Assembly (NCBI RefSeq): GCF_002993365.1 | Contig: NZ_PVNP01000190.1 | Location: 26,407-90,406, forward strand | Origin: Marisediminitalea alba | Lineage (GTDB): Bacteria > Pseudomonadota > Gammaproteobacteria > Enterobacterales > Alteromonadaceae | Direction: 5' to 3' | Length of the DNA: 64,000 nucleotides | In this document: one piece after another, positions 1 through 11,488 of the stretch | How positions within the stretch are numbered: position 1 is the stretch's first letter | Layout of the letters: every line of letters begins with the position of its first letter | Program-made: the position numbers and the translations under genes | The notes under the pieces: generated by a model | Seen by the model: the letters and a program-made list of their open reading frames with translations, nothing else | The model's database searches: none | Told to the model about the DNA's origin: nothing

Positions 1-2
1 GG

Positions 3-1313
3 ATGGTAAAATCACAAGACGGTGGTGCAACATTCTCTTCACCACAAAACATGTCCAATAATGACGGTATTTCCATTTATGCATCTATGGCCTTAGGGCC
101 CACTGGCGATTTGCTGCTCGCCTGGTCTGATACAACCACCGGGAACTATGAAACGGTGTATTCGGTATCAAAAGACAATGGCGTCACCTTTAGTGATCCC
201 CTGGTTATTTCTGCCAGTGATTATGGCTCTTTGGTGGTCGATACCGCTGTGGACGATAATAACAATTATATTGTCGGTTGGGATGATAACCGCTACGACT
301 CGTTTGAGATTGCCCTGGCCTATGGTACTGAGGGCTTACCGCTGGTGGTCGATACCACAGAGCTACCTGAATTTTATGATAAATACCGGGACAGCTACAT
401 TCAGGTAGGGGCTGTATTTTCAGAGTCGCTTATTTCCGATATCGATATTCTGACAGAGAACGGCGGCGGGATATTCCGCTCCAGCAGTCTCGGGGCAAGC
501 CATAACTTTGAATGGGATGGCACCAATCAGGCCGGAGAATATGTGGAGGATGGCAGATACCAGTATCGGATTACGGCTTATACCTCGGACAGGCAACCCA
601 TTGTAAGGAGCGGTGAGATTCGGGTATATGAAGAAGGCTCAACAGAACGTTTACCTGCCATCGACTATTTTGAACCTGCCAGGGAAGCCTTCTCGCCAAA
701 TGGCGATGGTCGAACGGATGTGGGTATTGCAGACGTTGAGTTTAACCAGCGGCTCACCTGGGAACTCTCGCTCTCTGACAGTGAAAACAACCTGATCCTG
801 ACCGAAGGGGGATATTCTCGTACCGGTACGGTAATTTGGGATGGCATTGAGTATATTGATAGTGAAGGCCATCCTATTCATTACCCGGATGGACTCTACA
901 CCTTTAACTTATTTGCCGAGAGTGACGATGGCGCATCCATTTCCGATTCGGTAGATGTGTTGATTGATACCGTGCCGGTAGAAGTACAAAACCTCGAAAT
1001 AACGGATGTGAATCTTACCGACGGCACCCCGGGAAGTATCGCTTTTTCTATTACCGAAAGCGCGGTAGTAACGATATATATTTATGATCAGGAAGGTTTT
1101 ACCACGGTAAATGAGTTGGTCAGAACCCAGCTCGGCGGTGGTTACGACGGCGTTGAAGGGGCGCAGGATGTGTATTACGAGTGGGATGGTACAACAGCCA
1201 ACGGTACACAATTGCCTGCAGGGACATACACGTTACGAATATGGTGCCGGGATTTCGGCGCTAACCCGGCCGGTGAGTACCCCTTTATTCGGGATATTCA
1301 GATTCTGGAGTAG
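3..1313 (+). CDS. Asp-box / FlgD-Ig-like surface protein, 3' part
   Basis: The reading frame is open to the left edge, so the first Met is probably internal and the gene is truncated by the window. Residues 1-120 carry two sialidase-type Asp boxes (SQDGGATF near residue 4, SKDNGVTF near 61), typical of BNR beta-propellers. From about residue 150 onward there are repeated modules resembling the FlgD Ig-like fold: FEWDGTNQAG, an FSPNGDG motif near residue 225, and a final YYEWDGTTANG segment ending in a beta-rich tail. FSPNGDG modules are common near the C-terminus of secreted or surface-attached proteins. Function is likely extracellular binding or adhesion; no catalytic residues can be assigned. 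A stand-alone secreted sialidase is possible but unproven because the N-terminus is missing. Confidence 0.6.
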   Translation: MVKSQDGGATFSSPQNMSNNDGISIYASMALGPTGDLLLAWSDTTTGNYETVYSVSKDNGVTFSDPLVISASDYGSLVVDTAVDDNNNYIVGWDDNRYDSFEIALAYGTEGLPLVVDTTELPEFYDKYRDSYIQVGAVFSESLISDIDILTENGGGIFRSSSLGASHNFEWDGTNQAGEYVEDGRYQYRITAYTSDRQPIVRSGEIRVYEEGSTERLPAIDYFEPAREAFSPNGDGRTDVGIADVEFNQRLTWELSLSDSENNLILTEGGYSRTGTVIWDGIEYIDSEGHPIHYPDGLYTFNLFAESDDGASISDSVDVLIDTVPVEVQNLEITDVNLTDGTPGSIAFSITESAVVTIYIYDQEGFTTVNELVRTQLGGGYDGVEGAQDVYYEWDGTTANGTQLPAGTYTLRIWCRDFGANPAGEYPFIRDIQILE

Positions 1314-1461
1314 AGCTACTTGGTAGGACAGCACTAATCTGCTGATTTCCTGTTCAGGCAGGTGGCAAGTCTCCATGTTGTATTTCAAAAATACAAAAAC
1401 CAGCAATACTCTGGGTGCACAGCAGTCGGTGCATTGAGTTGGCAAACAAGGAGAAGACCTG

Positions 1462-2817
1462 ATGGTCAGATATACCAATAAACTGAAACTGATAGCTGTG
1501 TCTCTGGGAATCTCTGCAGCGCTCACCAGCGCGCAGGCTCAGGAACTTCCTGAACCAGTAACCGATACCGATTATTATGATAATGGCGCGCCTCCCGAGG
1601 CTAAAGTTAAATTGGGAAACATGCTGTTTTTTGATAAGATCATGAGCGGTAACCGAAACATTTCCTGTGCCACATGTCACAATCCGCTGCTAGGTAGTGG
1701 CGATGGCCTGTCGCTGGGAGTTGGTGAAGGTGGCCGGGGCCTTGGTCGCTATCGAACCACCGGTGAGGGAGCAGAAGCTATTTCTACCCGCATTGGTCGG
1801 CATGCGCCACATCTGTTTAACCTTGGCGCCAAAGAGTTCATTCGCATGAACTGGAATGGTATTCATCAAATGAGTAACGGTAGGTTAGACCTACCATCAA
1901 ATCGTGCTACACCGCGCAACATCGAAAACGTGCTTGCCGGCCAGTCATTATTTCCAATTGCTAACCTGGCAGAAATGATGGGAGAAATTGGTGATAATGA
2001 AGTTTCGTCTGTCGTCAGGCCTCGCACCGGTCCGGCAAACTTTCCGCTAATCTGGGACGCTTACATGCAGCGTTTAAGAGCCATCCCGTCCTATGTTCAA
2101 CTGTTTATGGACGCCTACCCGGGCGAAATACTCAGTGCTCAGGACATGCAGATTCAACACTATGCTAATGCTGTTGGAGCATTTCAAGCCGTCGCCTTCA
2201 GAAGTGATAACAGCCCTTTTGATGACTATCTGCGTGGCAACACCGATGCGATGACCGCACAGCAAGTCCGCGGTATGAATTTGTTTTATGGCGAGTCTGG
2301 CTGTTCGAGTTGTCACAGTGGCAAATTCCAGACTGATCATGGGTTTCATGGAATTGCTATGCCTCAGGTGGGGCCCGGAGCAGAGTTCCGGTTTCCGTTA
2401 CAGGACCGCGGACGTGCAGAACGTACTGGCAGGGAGGAAGACTGGGCTAAATTTAAAACACCGTCGTTGCGAAATGTCTGGCTAACAGCGCCATATGGAC
2501 ATGATGGTGCTTACGCAACTTTACGAGGTGTTATTGAACATCATCTGGATCCGTTAACAGCATTGGAAAACTATGATGGTAGTCAGATTGTGGTCGCTCA
2601 ACATGCGGAGTTCGATTTAACTGATCTTGATAGCTATAACGACCTGGTTTTACGTCAGGACATTATTGATGCGAATGATTTACAGCCAGTGGCCCTAAAT
2701 GCAGAGCAGGTTGATGACATTATGGCGTTCCTGAAAGCACTCACAGATTGGAACAGTTTTGAAAAGAGTGGGATGATACCAGCTGAAGTGCCCAGCGGCC
2801 TGCCTGTTTTAGATTAA
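1462..2817 (+). CDS. Di-heme cytochrome c peroxidase / MauG-family protein
   Basis: A signal peptide (residues 1-26, ending AQAQ) sends this 451-residue protein to the periplasm. Two haem-binding CxxCH motifs are visible: CATCH at residues 69-73 and CSSCH at 281-285, the spacing expected of the di-haem cytochrome c peroxidase/MauG superfamily. Members use the two c-haems to reduce hydrogen peroxide or to oxidise a partner protein. The start ATG follows an AAGGAGAAG ribosome-binding site. It is a single-gene unit closed by a strong hairpin terminator, and nothing next to it indicates a dedicated substrate. At 451 residues it is longer than classical CcpA (about 320-350), which fits the larger MauG/MbnH-like branch. 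The precise substrate cannot be read from the sequence. Confidence 0.85.
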   Translation: MVRYTNKLKLIAVSLGISAALTSAQAQELPEPVTDTDYYDNGAPPEAKVKLGNMLFFDKIMSGNRNISCATCHNPLLGSGDGLSLGVGEGGRGLGRYRTTGEGAEAISTRIGRHAPHLFNLGAKEFIRMNWNGIHQMSNGRLDLPSNRATPRNIENVLAGQSLFPIANLAEMMGEIGDNEVSSVVRPRTGPANFPLIWDAYMQRLRAIPSYVQLFMDAYPGEILSAQDMQIQHYANAVGAFQAVAFRSDNSPFDDYLRGNTDAMTAQQVRGMNLFYGESGCSSCHSGKFQTDHGFHGIAMPQVGPGAEFRFPLQDRGRAERTGREEDWAKFKTPSLRNVWLTAPYGHDGAYATLRGVIEHHLDPLTALENYDGSQIVVAQHAEFDLTDLDSYNDLVLRQDIIDANDLQPVALNAEQVDDIMAFLKALTDWNSFEKSGMIPAEVPSGLPVLD

Positions 2818-2839
2818 TGGCAGAGTAGCCTGAAAACCC

Positions 2840-2869
2840 AAAAAAAAAGCACCATTCGGTGCTTTTTTT
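2840..2869. terminator. Bidirectional rho-independent terminator
   Basis: Stem AGCACC / GGTGCT with loop ATTC, flanked by an A-run on the left and a T-run on the right. It can therefore end both the rightward peroxidase gene and the leftward gmhA gene, which converge here. Confidence 0.85.
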
Positions 2870-2886
2870 GGCAATAAAGAAGTTAC

Positions 2887-3462
2887 TTACCCCTTAAAAT
2901 ATCGCTTTTCTACCTGCCCGCACAATATATGGCCAAGCAAGATATGGCATTCCTGTATACGCGCTGTGTCGGGCGATGGAATGCATAGGCAATTGCAGAG
3001 AGCTTTTAATTTACCACCGGTCTGACCGGTTAACACATAGGTTTTGACGTTCATTTGTTTAGCCACTTCTACTGCAGCAATAACATTAGGACTGTTTCCG
3101 CTAGTGGAAATGCCTACAAATACGTCCTTTTCGGTGGCAATGCTTTGCAATTCACGGGAAAAAACAAACTCATAACCGTAGTCGTTGCCAATAGCGCTAA
3201 TCGCTGAGTTATTGGTACCCAGTGCCAGCGACGGCAGTGGCGCCCTATCAAACAAGAAGCGAGAGGTAAACTCGGCTGATAAATGCTGTGCATCAGCGAA
3301 ACTGCCGCCGTTACCACAGAAAATGATTTTGCCCCCTTGCTGAAGCGAAGAAAGGCAGGCATCGATGAGGTCGCTAAGTTGAGATAGCAGGTGTTCATCC
3401 TTTAATGTGGCTTCCTTAACGGCAATGGATGCTTTTATTTCATCCTGAATATCCGGGCTCAT
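2887..3462 (-). CDS. gmhA: Sedoheptulose 7-phosphate isomerase (GmhA-like SIS protein)
   Basis: This 191-residue SIS-domain protein matches GmhA in length and motifs. GmhA converts sedoheptulose 7-phosphate into D-glycero-D-manno-heptose 7-phosphate, the first step toward the ADP- or GDP-heptose used in LPS core or surface glycans. The phosphate-binding segment CGNGGSFADAQHLSAEF lies near residue 50, and H60, E64, Q170 and H178 fall at the positions of the metal/active-site residues of E. coli GmhA. ATG is preceded by AGGAG at good spacing. It is divergent from the two glycosidase-like genes and gmhB, so two heptose-pathway enzymes bracket that pair. HldE is not present in the window. Confidence 0.88.
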   Translation of the reverse strand: MSPDIQDEIKASIAVKEATLKDEHLLSQLSDLIDACLSSLQQGGKIIFCGNGGSFADAQHLSAEFTSRFLFDRAPLPSLALGTNNSAISAIGNDYGYEFVFSRELQSIATEKDVFVGISTSGNSPNVIAAVEVAKQMNVKTYVLTGQTGGKLKALCNCLCIPSPDTARIQECHILLGHILCGQVEKRYFKG

Positions 3463-4031
3463 GTGTTACTCCTGTCGTGTAGGGATGCTGCGGTGTTTAG
3501 TGCGCAAGGTATCGTTATTAATGAGAGATATTTATCGTGCCATAGACCCCTGCGAAAAACACTTCTTTTTAGGCCACAATGCGCGCCTGTGGGCAAAAAT
3601 AGTAAAAATGTTGTGGGTAGAAAAAGTGAAGTCATCATTTTTCATTAGATCCTATTGTTTTATAGTACTTTTTAGACTTCCAGCGTTTTCGTGACGGCGT
3701 TTTCAAACTTTCTTTCACGCAATTGGTTATTTTTTTATATACCTGATTGCGTGAAGTAATATGGTTGGGATATGTCCTTTTCCCTGTCGCTTAGCCAGAG
3801 CGACATGATAAAACCTAAAGCTTCTTTGAGTCATAGAGTTAGCGGATATACCTTGAGGTTAAATCGTGTAAGGTAGTGGTCGTTAAAGAATGCTCGTAAC
3901 CCGTGATAATCGCTTCAGGTCGCATTTTATATACCCTCGTATGGTGTTGGTGATTTTTATTTAAACCGAAAAAGACTTTAATGCATCCCGTTCTTAGCAA
4001 CCGTGTTTTAGTTTTTTTGAGGTAAATAGAA
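3463..4031. other. 569-bp divergent intergenic region
   Basis: No convincing gene is seen here. The region separates gmhA from the rightward glycosidase-like gene and is AT-rich. It holds a 10-bp inverted repeat (listed separately) and, at its right end, a TTTTTTTGAGGTAAATAG stretch that provides the ribosome-binding site (GAGG) of the gene starting at 4032. Promoters for both directions must lie here, but no -35/-10 pair is clear enough to call. Confidence 0.5.
3714..3755. promoter_or_regulatory. 10-bp perfect inverted repeat with AT-rich spacer
   Basis: TTCACGCAAT at 3714-3723 is exactly repeated as its reverse complement ATTGCGTGAA at 3746-3755, with a 22-bp spacer that is almost all A/T. 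The half-site spacing is three helical turns centre to centre, and the location is between divergent gmhA and the glycosidase-like genes. It could bind a dimeric regulator or form an RNA stem-loop. No known regulon motif is recognised. Confidence 0.4.
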
Positions 4032-5330
4032 ATGACTGGTTTTATTAAAAGTGTTATTGCTACAGCTGTAGTCTCTGCAACTTTCTCTGCAGGTGCTGCC
4101 AGCCTGAATAACAATGACTTCACCCGCAAAGGTATGGAAACCAATAACCTCGATGGATCGAACCAAGTTAACTTTTCTCGCTCTGGTAGCACGGCTGCGA
4201 TTTCTCCCGCGCGTGGATTCTGGCGTCCGATCTTTAGACGGCCTTCACCTTCACCGACGCCAGAGCCTACGCCAGAACCAACTCCTGAGCCTACGCCAGA
4301 ACCAACTCCTGAGCCTACACCAGAACCAACTCCTGAGCCTACACCAGAACCAACACCTGAGCCAGAGACTAAGAGTGCACCTCAGGGGTTGTTTCACAGC
4401 GCTGGGATTATTAGTTCAACTAATCAGCGTGCCACCATTGTTCGTGATGATATCAACGGCGAAGAGCATGTAACAGGCAGTCTGGTAAGAGTTAGCTGGA
4501 AGACTATTAATCCATCTGAGGGTGTGTTTGACTTTACGCCACTGGAAAAAGAGCTGGCGGCAGCTGCTGAGTTGGATGCCAGTATTAGTCTGGCCATACT
4601 CGACAGCAAAGAAATGCCTCAATATGTAAAGGATCAGTGTGAAACCTTTGATTACACCTTCCGTGGTGAGGCTGAGACTACTTGTTTGCCATGGGACAGT
4701 CACTATCAGCAATTTAAAGCTGAGCTGGTAAGTCGTTTGGGGGCACAGTTTGACTCGCATCCGAATCTGCGTGGGGTTTATATGAGCTACGCCGCCATGT
4801 CCAACGGTATCGAGATGCACTGGAGAGTGGATGAAAACGAGTTTACGGCGGCTGGTTATACCCCGGATCGTTTAGAGCAATCCTATAACGATGTCATGGA
4901 TATGTACGCTGACGCATTTGCTACCACGCCAATTCTGATGGAAATCCACACCGTATTCGACGAGTCCCACCTGGCCGAAAACGCCTTCAACCATTGTTAT
5001 GATACGCTGGGAAATCGTTGTGGTGTGGCAATCTGGTGGTGTGCTTCACGGATGGCAACTGACCCTCGCCAGGCTGAGTATCCGGTTTATCATGTGGCAC
5101 AACAGGCTACTGAATTGTCATTTGCGGTATGTCAGACTATTGGTAATTTCAGTTCTCAACCAGACCGCTTCGATTCAGGTCAGGGCTGGACACCCGAAGA
5201 AGCCTTACGTAACGAAATGGATTTCTTTATCGGCGAAGGCTTTAAGAACTTCGAGATTTGGTCTGCTGACTTAAAAGATGAGAGTCTGGTGACTATTCTG
5301 GAAACTGAATATGCTCCGCTGTTGAAATAA
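4032..5330 (+). CDS. Secreted glycosidase-like protein with PTPE-repeat linker
   Basis: A signal peptide (about residues 1-24, ending SAGAAS) is followed by a low-complexity region, nine PTPE units (residues 75-110), and a globular domain from about 118 to 432. The domain resembles glycoside hydrolase (beta/alpha)8 barrels of the GH42/GH5 type at several points: an R.SW..I.P.EG.FDF start, NGIEMHW near residue 260 and LMEIHTVFD near 302, whose glutamates are in positions that could be catalytic. This is an inference from fold-like motifs, not a family match. Six conserved cysteines suggest disulphides outside the cytoplasm. The gene at 5519 is a clear paralogue. PT/PE linkers usually tether a catalytic domain away from the cell surface or another module. 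Confidence 0.65.
   Translation: MTGFIKSVIATAVVSATFSAGAASLNNNDFTRKGMETNNLDGSNQVNFSRSGSTAAISPARGFWRPIFRRPSPSPTPEPTPEPTPEPTPEPTPEPTPEPTPEPTPEPTPEPETKSAPQGLFHSAGIISSTNQRATIVRDDINGEEHVTGSLVRVSWKTINPSEGVFDFTPLEKELAAAAELDASISLAILDSKEMPQYVKDQCETFDYTFRGEAETTCLPWDSHYQQFKAELVSRLGAQFDSHPNLRGVYMSYAAMSNGIEMHWRVDENEFTAAGYTPDRLEQSYNDVMDMYADAFATTPILMEIHTVFDESHLAENAFNHCYDTLGNRCGVAIWWCASRMATDPRQAEYPVYHVAQQATELSFAVCQTIGNFSSQPDRFDSGQGWTPEEALRNEMDFFIGEGFKNFEIWSADLKDESLVTILETEYAPLLK
4254..4361 (+). repeat. Nine tandem 12-bp units encoding PTPE
   Basis: The repeat encodes nine consecutive PTPE tetrapeptides in 108 bp. At the DNA level there is a 24-bp higher period (GAGCCTACGCCAGAACCAAC followed by TCCT), with the middle copies nearly identical. 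Length changes in multiples of 12 bp would keep frame, so the linker could vary between strains by slippage. The paralogue downstream has only a short PTPTPLPP stretch. Confidence 0.9.
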
Positions 5331-5348
5331 GCATTTTAAAATAACGAT

Positions 5349-5372
5349 ACAGGCCCCATCAGGGGCCTGTTG
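5349..5372 (+). terminator. Hairpin terminator
   Basis: Perfect 9-bp stem ACAGGCCCC / GGGGCCTGT with loop ATCA, 18 bp after the stop of the upstream gene. The following tract (TGTGTATCT) is only moderately T-rich, so termination may be partial and the downstream paralogue could still be co-transcribed. Confidence 0.6.
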
Positions 5373-5518
5373 TGTATCTGCTTGTCGCTAATGTCATTTC
5401 CCGGTTGAGAATGGCAAGGATTACCAGCATACTTTGGTTCACAAGCAAAATGCCCGCAGGCAGTAACCGGGCTGCTCTGTAAACGACTATGCTGTGCAAA
5501 CTAACGAGGTAATCTCTT

Positions 5519-6607
5519 TTGTTTCGACTTTCCGGCTTATTGACCTGTTTGTTATTCTTTATTACGGCTTGCGGAGGCGGGAACTCCACAACGTCTTCGC
5601 CAACGCCAACCCCGCTGCCTCCGGTGAGTAACCCACCGCCAGCCGGTGATTTTAAGGCCCCACCACAGGGGATCTTCAACAGTGCAGGCAGCTTAAATAC
5701 CAATAATACCGGGTCTTTTGTCTCTGAACATATTAATGACTTGTCTCATGTTTCCGGCACTCTCATAAGATTAAGATGGTCTGATATAAACCCGGCTCCC
5801 GCAGAATACGACTTTTCGGTGATAGAACGAGAACTGCAGGAAGCTGAGGAACTGGGAGACCGGGTTAGTCTGGCGATCGTGGATAGCAAAGAAATGCCGC
5901 AGTGGTTATTAGATGAGTGCACGACATTTAATTATACGTTCAGGGGAGACCCTGAAGTCACTTGTTTACCCTGGGACTCAACTTATCAGAGCTACAAGCA
6001 AGCACTCATTAGTGAACTGGGCAATCAGTTTGACAGTAATGAGTCTCTGGCTGGTATTTACGTTACCTATGCGGCGATGACTAACGGCGTGGAAATGCAC
6101 TGGTATGTGGACGAGCAAAGTTTTAGCGATGCAGGCTACACTTTTTCAAAGCTAAGTGATGCGTACAACGCGGTATTGGACATGTACATGACATACTTTC
6201 CAACGACTCCGGTTATTCTGGAAGTGCATACCGTATTTGACAGTTCGGCCCTGGCGCAAACTGCTTACGACTATTGTTTTGACACAATAGGTGAGCGCTG
6301 TGGTGTAGCCATTTGGTGGTGCGCATCGCGGATGGCAACAGATCCAAGGGAAAAGGAATATCCGGTATTTCCCGTGGCACAGCAAGCTGCGAATAACTCT
6401 TTTGCGATCTGCCAGACGATTGCCAGCTTCACTGACCAACCGGAAAGGTTTGAGGAAGGAATATCGTCCGAACAAGCATTTAGAAATGAGCTGGAATTTT
6501 TTGTTGGTGCCGGGTTTAAAAACTTTGAATTCTGGACCAGCGATATTCAAAATGACACCCTTACGGATATCCTTAACGCTGAATATCTGGCAAACATCGA
6601 AAACTAG
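5519..6607 (+). CDS. Glycosidase-like lipoprotein, paralogue of the preceding gene
   Basis: Starts at TTG, chosen because GAGG sits 9 bp upstream and the only nearby ATG (5489) runs into a stop. The N-terminus is a lipoprotein signal with lipobox ITAC and Cys18, then a short Gly/Ser/Thr/Pro linker, so the product should be membrane-anchored. From about residue 47 it aligns along its whole length with the protein at 4032: shared blocks include AILDSKEMPQ/AIVDSKEMPQ, CLPWDS, NG(I/V)EMHW, HTVFD and RCGVAIWWCASRMATDP. The two look like a gene duplication in which one copy is secreted with a repeat linker and the other is a lipoprotein. The enzymatic role is inferred only from TIM-barrel-like motifs. 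It is 35 bp from gmhB and may form an operon with it. Confidence 0.65.
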   Translation: MFRLSGLLTCLLFFITACGGGNSTTSSPTPTPLPPVSNPPPAGDFKAPPQGIFNSAGSLNTNNTGSFVSEHINDLSHVSGTLIRLRWSDINPAPAEYDFSVIERELQEAEELGDRVSLAIVDSKEMPQWLLDECTTFNYTFRGDPEVTCLPWDSTYQSYKQALISELGNQFDSNESLAGIYVTYAAMTNGVEMHWYVDEQSFSDAGYTFSKLSDAYNAVLDMYMTYFPTTPVILEVHTVFDSSALAQTAYDYCFDTIGERCGVAIWWCASRMATDPREKEYPVFPVAQQAANNSFAICQTIASFTDQPERFEEGISSEQAFRNELEFFVGAGFKNFEFWTSDIQNDTLTDILNAEYLANIEN

Positions 6608-6642
6608 GCCGGCGAAAGTTGGCGATTAAAAGCGGAATCAAC

Positions 6643-7200
6643 ATGACGTTACCTCGCAAAGCGTTTTTTCTCGACAGGGATGGCGTAATTAATATTGATC
6701 ACGGCTATGTATGTGAGCCCGAGAGTTTTGAGTTTGTATCTGGTGTTTTTGAGGCCTGTAAACGTATAGTGGATGAAGGTTACGCCATTATTGTTGTCAC
6801 TAACCAGGCCGGAATCGGGCGAGGGTATTACACCGAGGAGCAGTTTGCTGTACTGACTGAATGGATGTGTGAGCAGTTTTCCCAGCATGGGGTCGCCATA
6901 ACCGATGTACGGTATTGCCCCCATCACGCTACCCACGGACAGGGCGAATATCTAAAAGATTGTGATTTCCGTAAGCCCAATCCGGGTATGGTTAACGCTG
7001 CCGCCACAGAACATCGGATTGACCTGACAAGCTCAGTGATGATTGGCGATAAAATGTCAGACATACAGGCGGGGCAAAGTGCCGGAATACAACACTTGTA
7101 CCTGGTGGATTCGGAGTACGAAAGCGATGGTGTGGCCTCTGGCTACCAACGCTGTACCAGCCTGTTTGATGCAGTAACGCAGTACTTTAACGGTCAGTAA
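6643..7200 (+). CDS. gmhB: D-glycero-D-manno-heptose 1,7-bisphosphate phosphatase (GmhB-like)
   Basis: A HAD-superfamily phosphatase of 186 residues counted from the ATG at 6643; an in-frame TTG at 6619 would add eight residues with no family support. The nucleophile loop FFLDRDGVIN has the catalytic D11 and D13. A CPHH...CDF zinc loop lies at residues 92-109: C92, H94 and C107 match the zinc ligands of E. coli GmhB, but the fourth, normally Cys109, is Phe here. The KPNPGM and GDKMSDIQAG motifs complete the HAD core. GmhB removes the C7 phosphate from heptose 1,7-bisphosphate in ADP/GDP-heptose synthesis. It follows two glycosidase-like genes and its 3' end overlaps a decayed gene on the other strand. 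Confidence 0.85.
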   Translation: MTLPRKAFFLDRDGVINIDHGYVCEPESFEFVSGVFEACKRIVDEGYAIIVVTNQAGIGRGYYTEEQFAVLTEWMCEQFSQHGVAITDVRYCPHHATHGQGEYLKDCDFRKPNPGMVNAAATEHRIDLTSSVMIGDKMSDIQAGQSAGIQHLYLVDSEYESDGVASGYQRCTSLFDAVTQYFNGQ

Positions 7201-7619
7201 GCCGTATCAAGGTCGGCCCGAAAGTTAAAATAGGAGTCATCCACCAGTGACTGGTACACGCCCTTAATATTGTCGGCCAGCATGCCGTCTCTTACTGCAC
7301 TGTAAAGCGCTTCCAGGTACGCCTGATAATGTTCAATATCCGCACGGGTACCGATATCGGCATGGCCGCCTACAAATACTTCAAAGTCAGAGCGATTAAG
7401 TACCGCTTTGGTGGAGCTGATCATGCCTTGTATGTCATAACCGGGCAGATCTTTATAGGGTAAGCGACCCACCACTATCCAGTCTACAACATGCAATACT
7501 CCGGCGGGTTGAATAAGGTAGCTTACCGAGCCTTTGCCATTATTCTCACCAAGGTATGCCAGTTGCGCCTGAGTTGAGCCGTAGGTAACAATAATGCCCT
7601 GTTGCGTGGTGGCAAATAC
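7194..7619 (-). pseudogene. 5'-truncated metallo-beta-lactamase-fold hydrolase remnant
   Basis: From 7619 down to 7194 one frame encodes about 141 residues without stops, beginning right after an in-frame TAG. The sequence resembles the second half of MBL-fold hydrolases: QLAYLGENNGKGSVSYL, then VVDWIVVGRLPYKDLPGYD, then FVGGHADIGTRADIEHYQAYLEAL. The N-terminal HxHxDH metal site is absent, and the second-half histidine (usually in a YxGxNH motif) is replaced by Asn. Upstream, no frame continues the protein: stops follow at 7620 and 7665. The only possible start is TTG 7496, which would leave 100 residues. Its 3' end overlaps gmhB by 7 bp. A very short diverged protein cannot be wholly excluded, but a decayed gene is the simpler reading. 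Confidence 0.7.
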
Positions 7620-7723
7620 CTAACGACGAATTTTCTTCGATAAAACCTCTCTGGCAGAAACAAGTCATAATATGCTTGCTATGCCAGGCATGCCGGTAAA
7701 GCTCAGATTTTCTGGCTACAACA

Positions 7724-7752
7724 AAAAAGGGCACCGCTAAGGTGCCCTTTCA
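7724..7752. terminator. Rho-independent terminator downstream of fadBA
   Basis: Stem AAAGGGCACC / GGTGCCCTTT with a 5-nt loop (GCTAA). It is read by the leftward fadBA transcript, giving a T-run from the left-hand A-tract. Confidence 0.85.
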
Positions 7753-7768
7753 ATAACGTTGTACAGTC

Positions 7769-11103
<3,335 letters not shown>

Positions 11104-11209
11104 TGTTGTCTCCTTTCAGCGTTATGCGTGAAATTAATAAAATTGTAGGGAGGCGCGTTGTCTTTACAACCCTGATTCTTTCCAATGCAGAGAAAAATAT
11201 CAACAAAAA

Positions 11210-11227
11210 TTCAAACAGGTGTTTCAA
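11210..11227. promoter_or_regulatory. Candidate PsrA operator for fadBA
   Basis: TTCAAACAGGTGTTTCAA is an imperfect palindrome matching the CAAAC(N2-4)GTTTG pattern described for PsrA, the TetR-type fatty-acid-responsive repressor of beta-oxidation genes in pseudomonads and some Alteromonadales. It departs from a perfect palindrome only at one base pair (GTTTC instead of GTTTG). It lies 107-124 bp upstream of the fadB start. PsrA itself is not in the window. Confidence 0.45.
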
Positions 11228-11466
11228 TTATGTTGAATCAATGGTGTCTAAGGTAACGTTTTCAAGCCCTTTAACGCATATTTAATTTATTTATAGTTGT
11301 GTATAGCCATTCGGTGTCGCTGCCATTTGTTGCCAATTTTGCTAAATTAGAAATACGGGCGGGCGATTCCGGCAATGCTGTTGTTGATGTTAGCACTGTT
11401 GGTTACTTTTTGCCCTGAAACTCGTACAAAAGCGAGTCATCGAATATCGCTGTTATCCCGGACGCG

Positions 11467-11488
11467 GAGTCTCTACACTACGAGACTC
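11467..11488. promoter_or_regulatory. 7-bp inverted repeat in the slt leader
   Basis: GAGTCTC and GAGACTC are separated by the 8-nt loop TACACTAC, within a larger arrangement where CCCGG to the left can pair with CCGGG to the right. It sits 30 bp before the slt start codon, so it could be an operator or an mRNA hairpin near the ribosome-binding site. Confidence 0.35.

Noticed and set aside
3461..3694. Rightward frames of 60-77 codons in the gmhA upstream region
   Set aside because: No ribosome-binding site, low-complexity and basic/aromatic composition not like a protein, and they lie in a probable promoter region.
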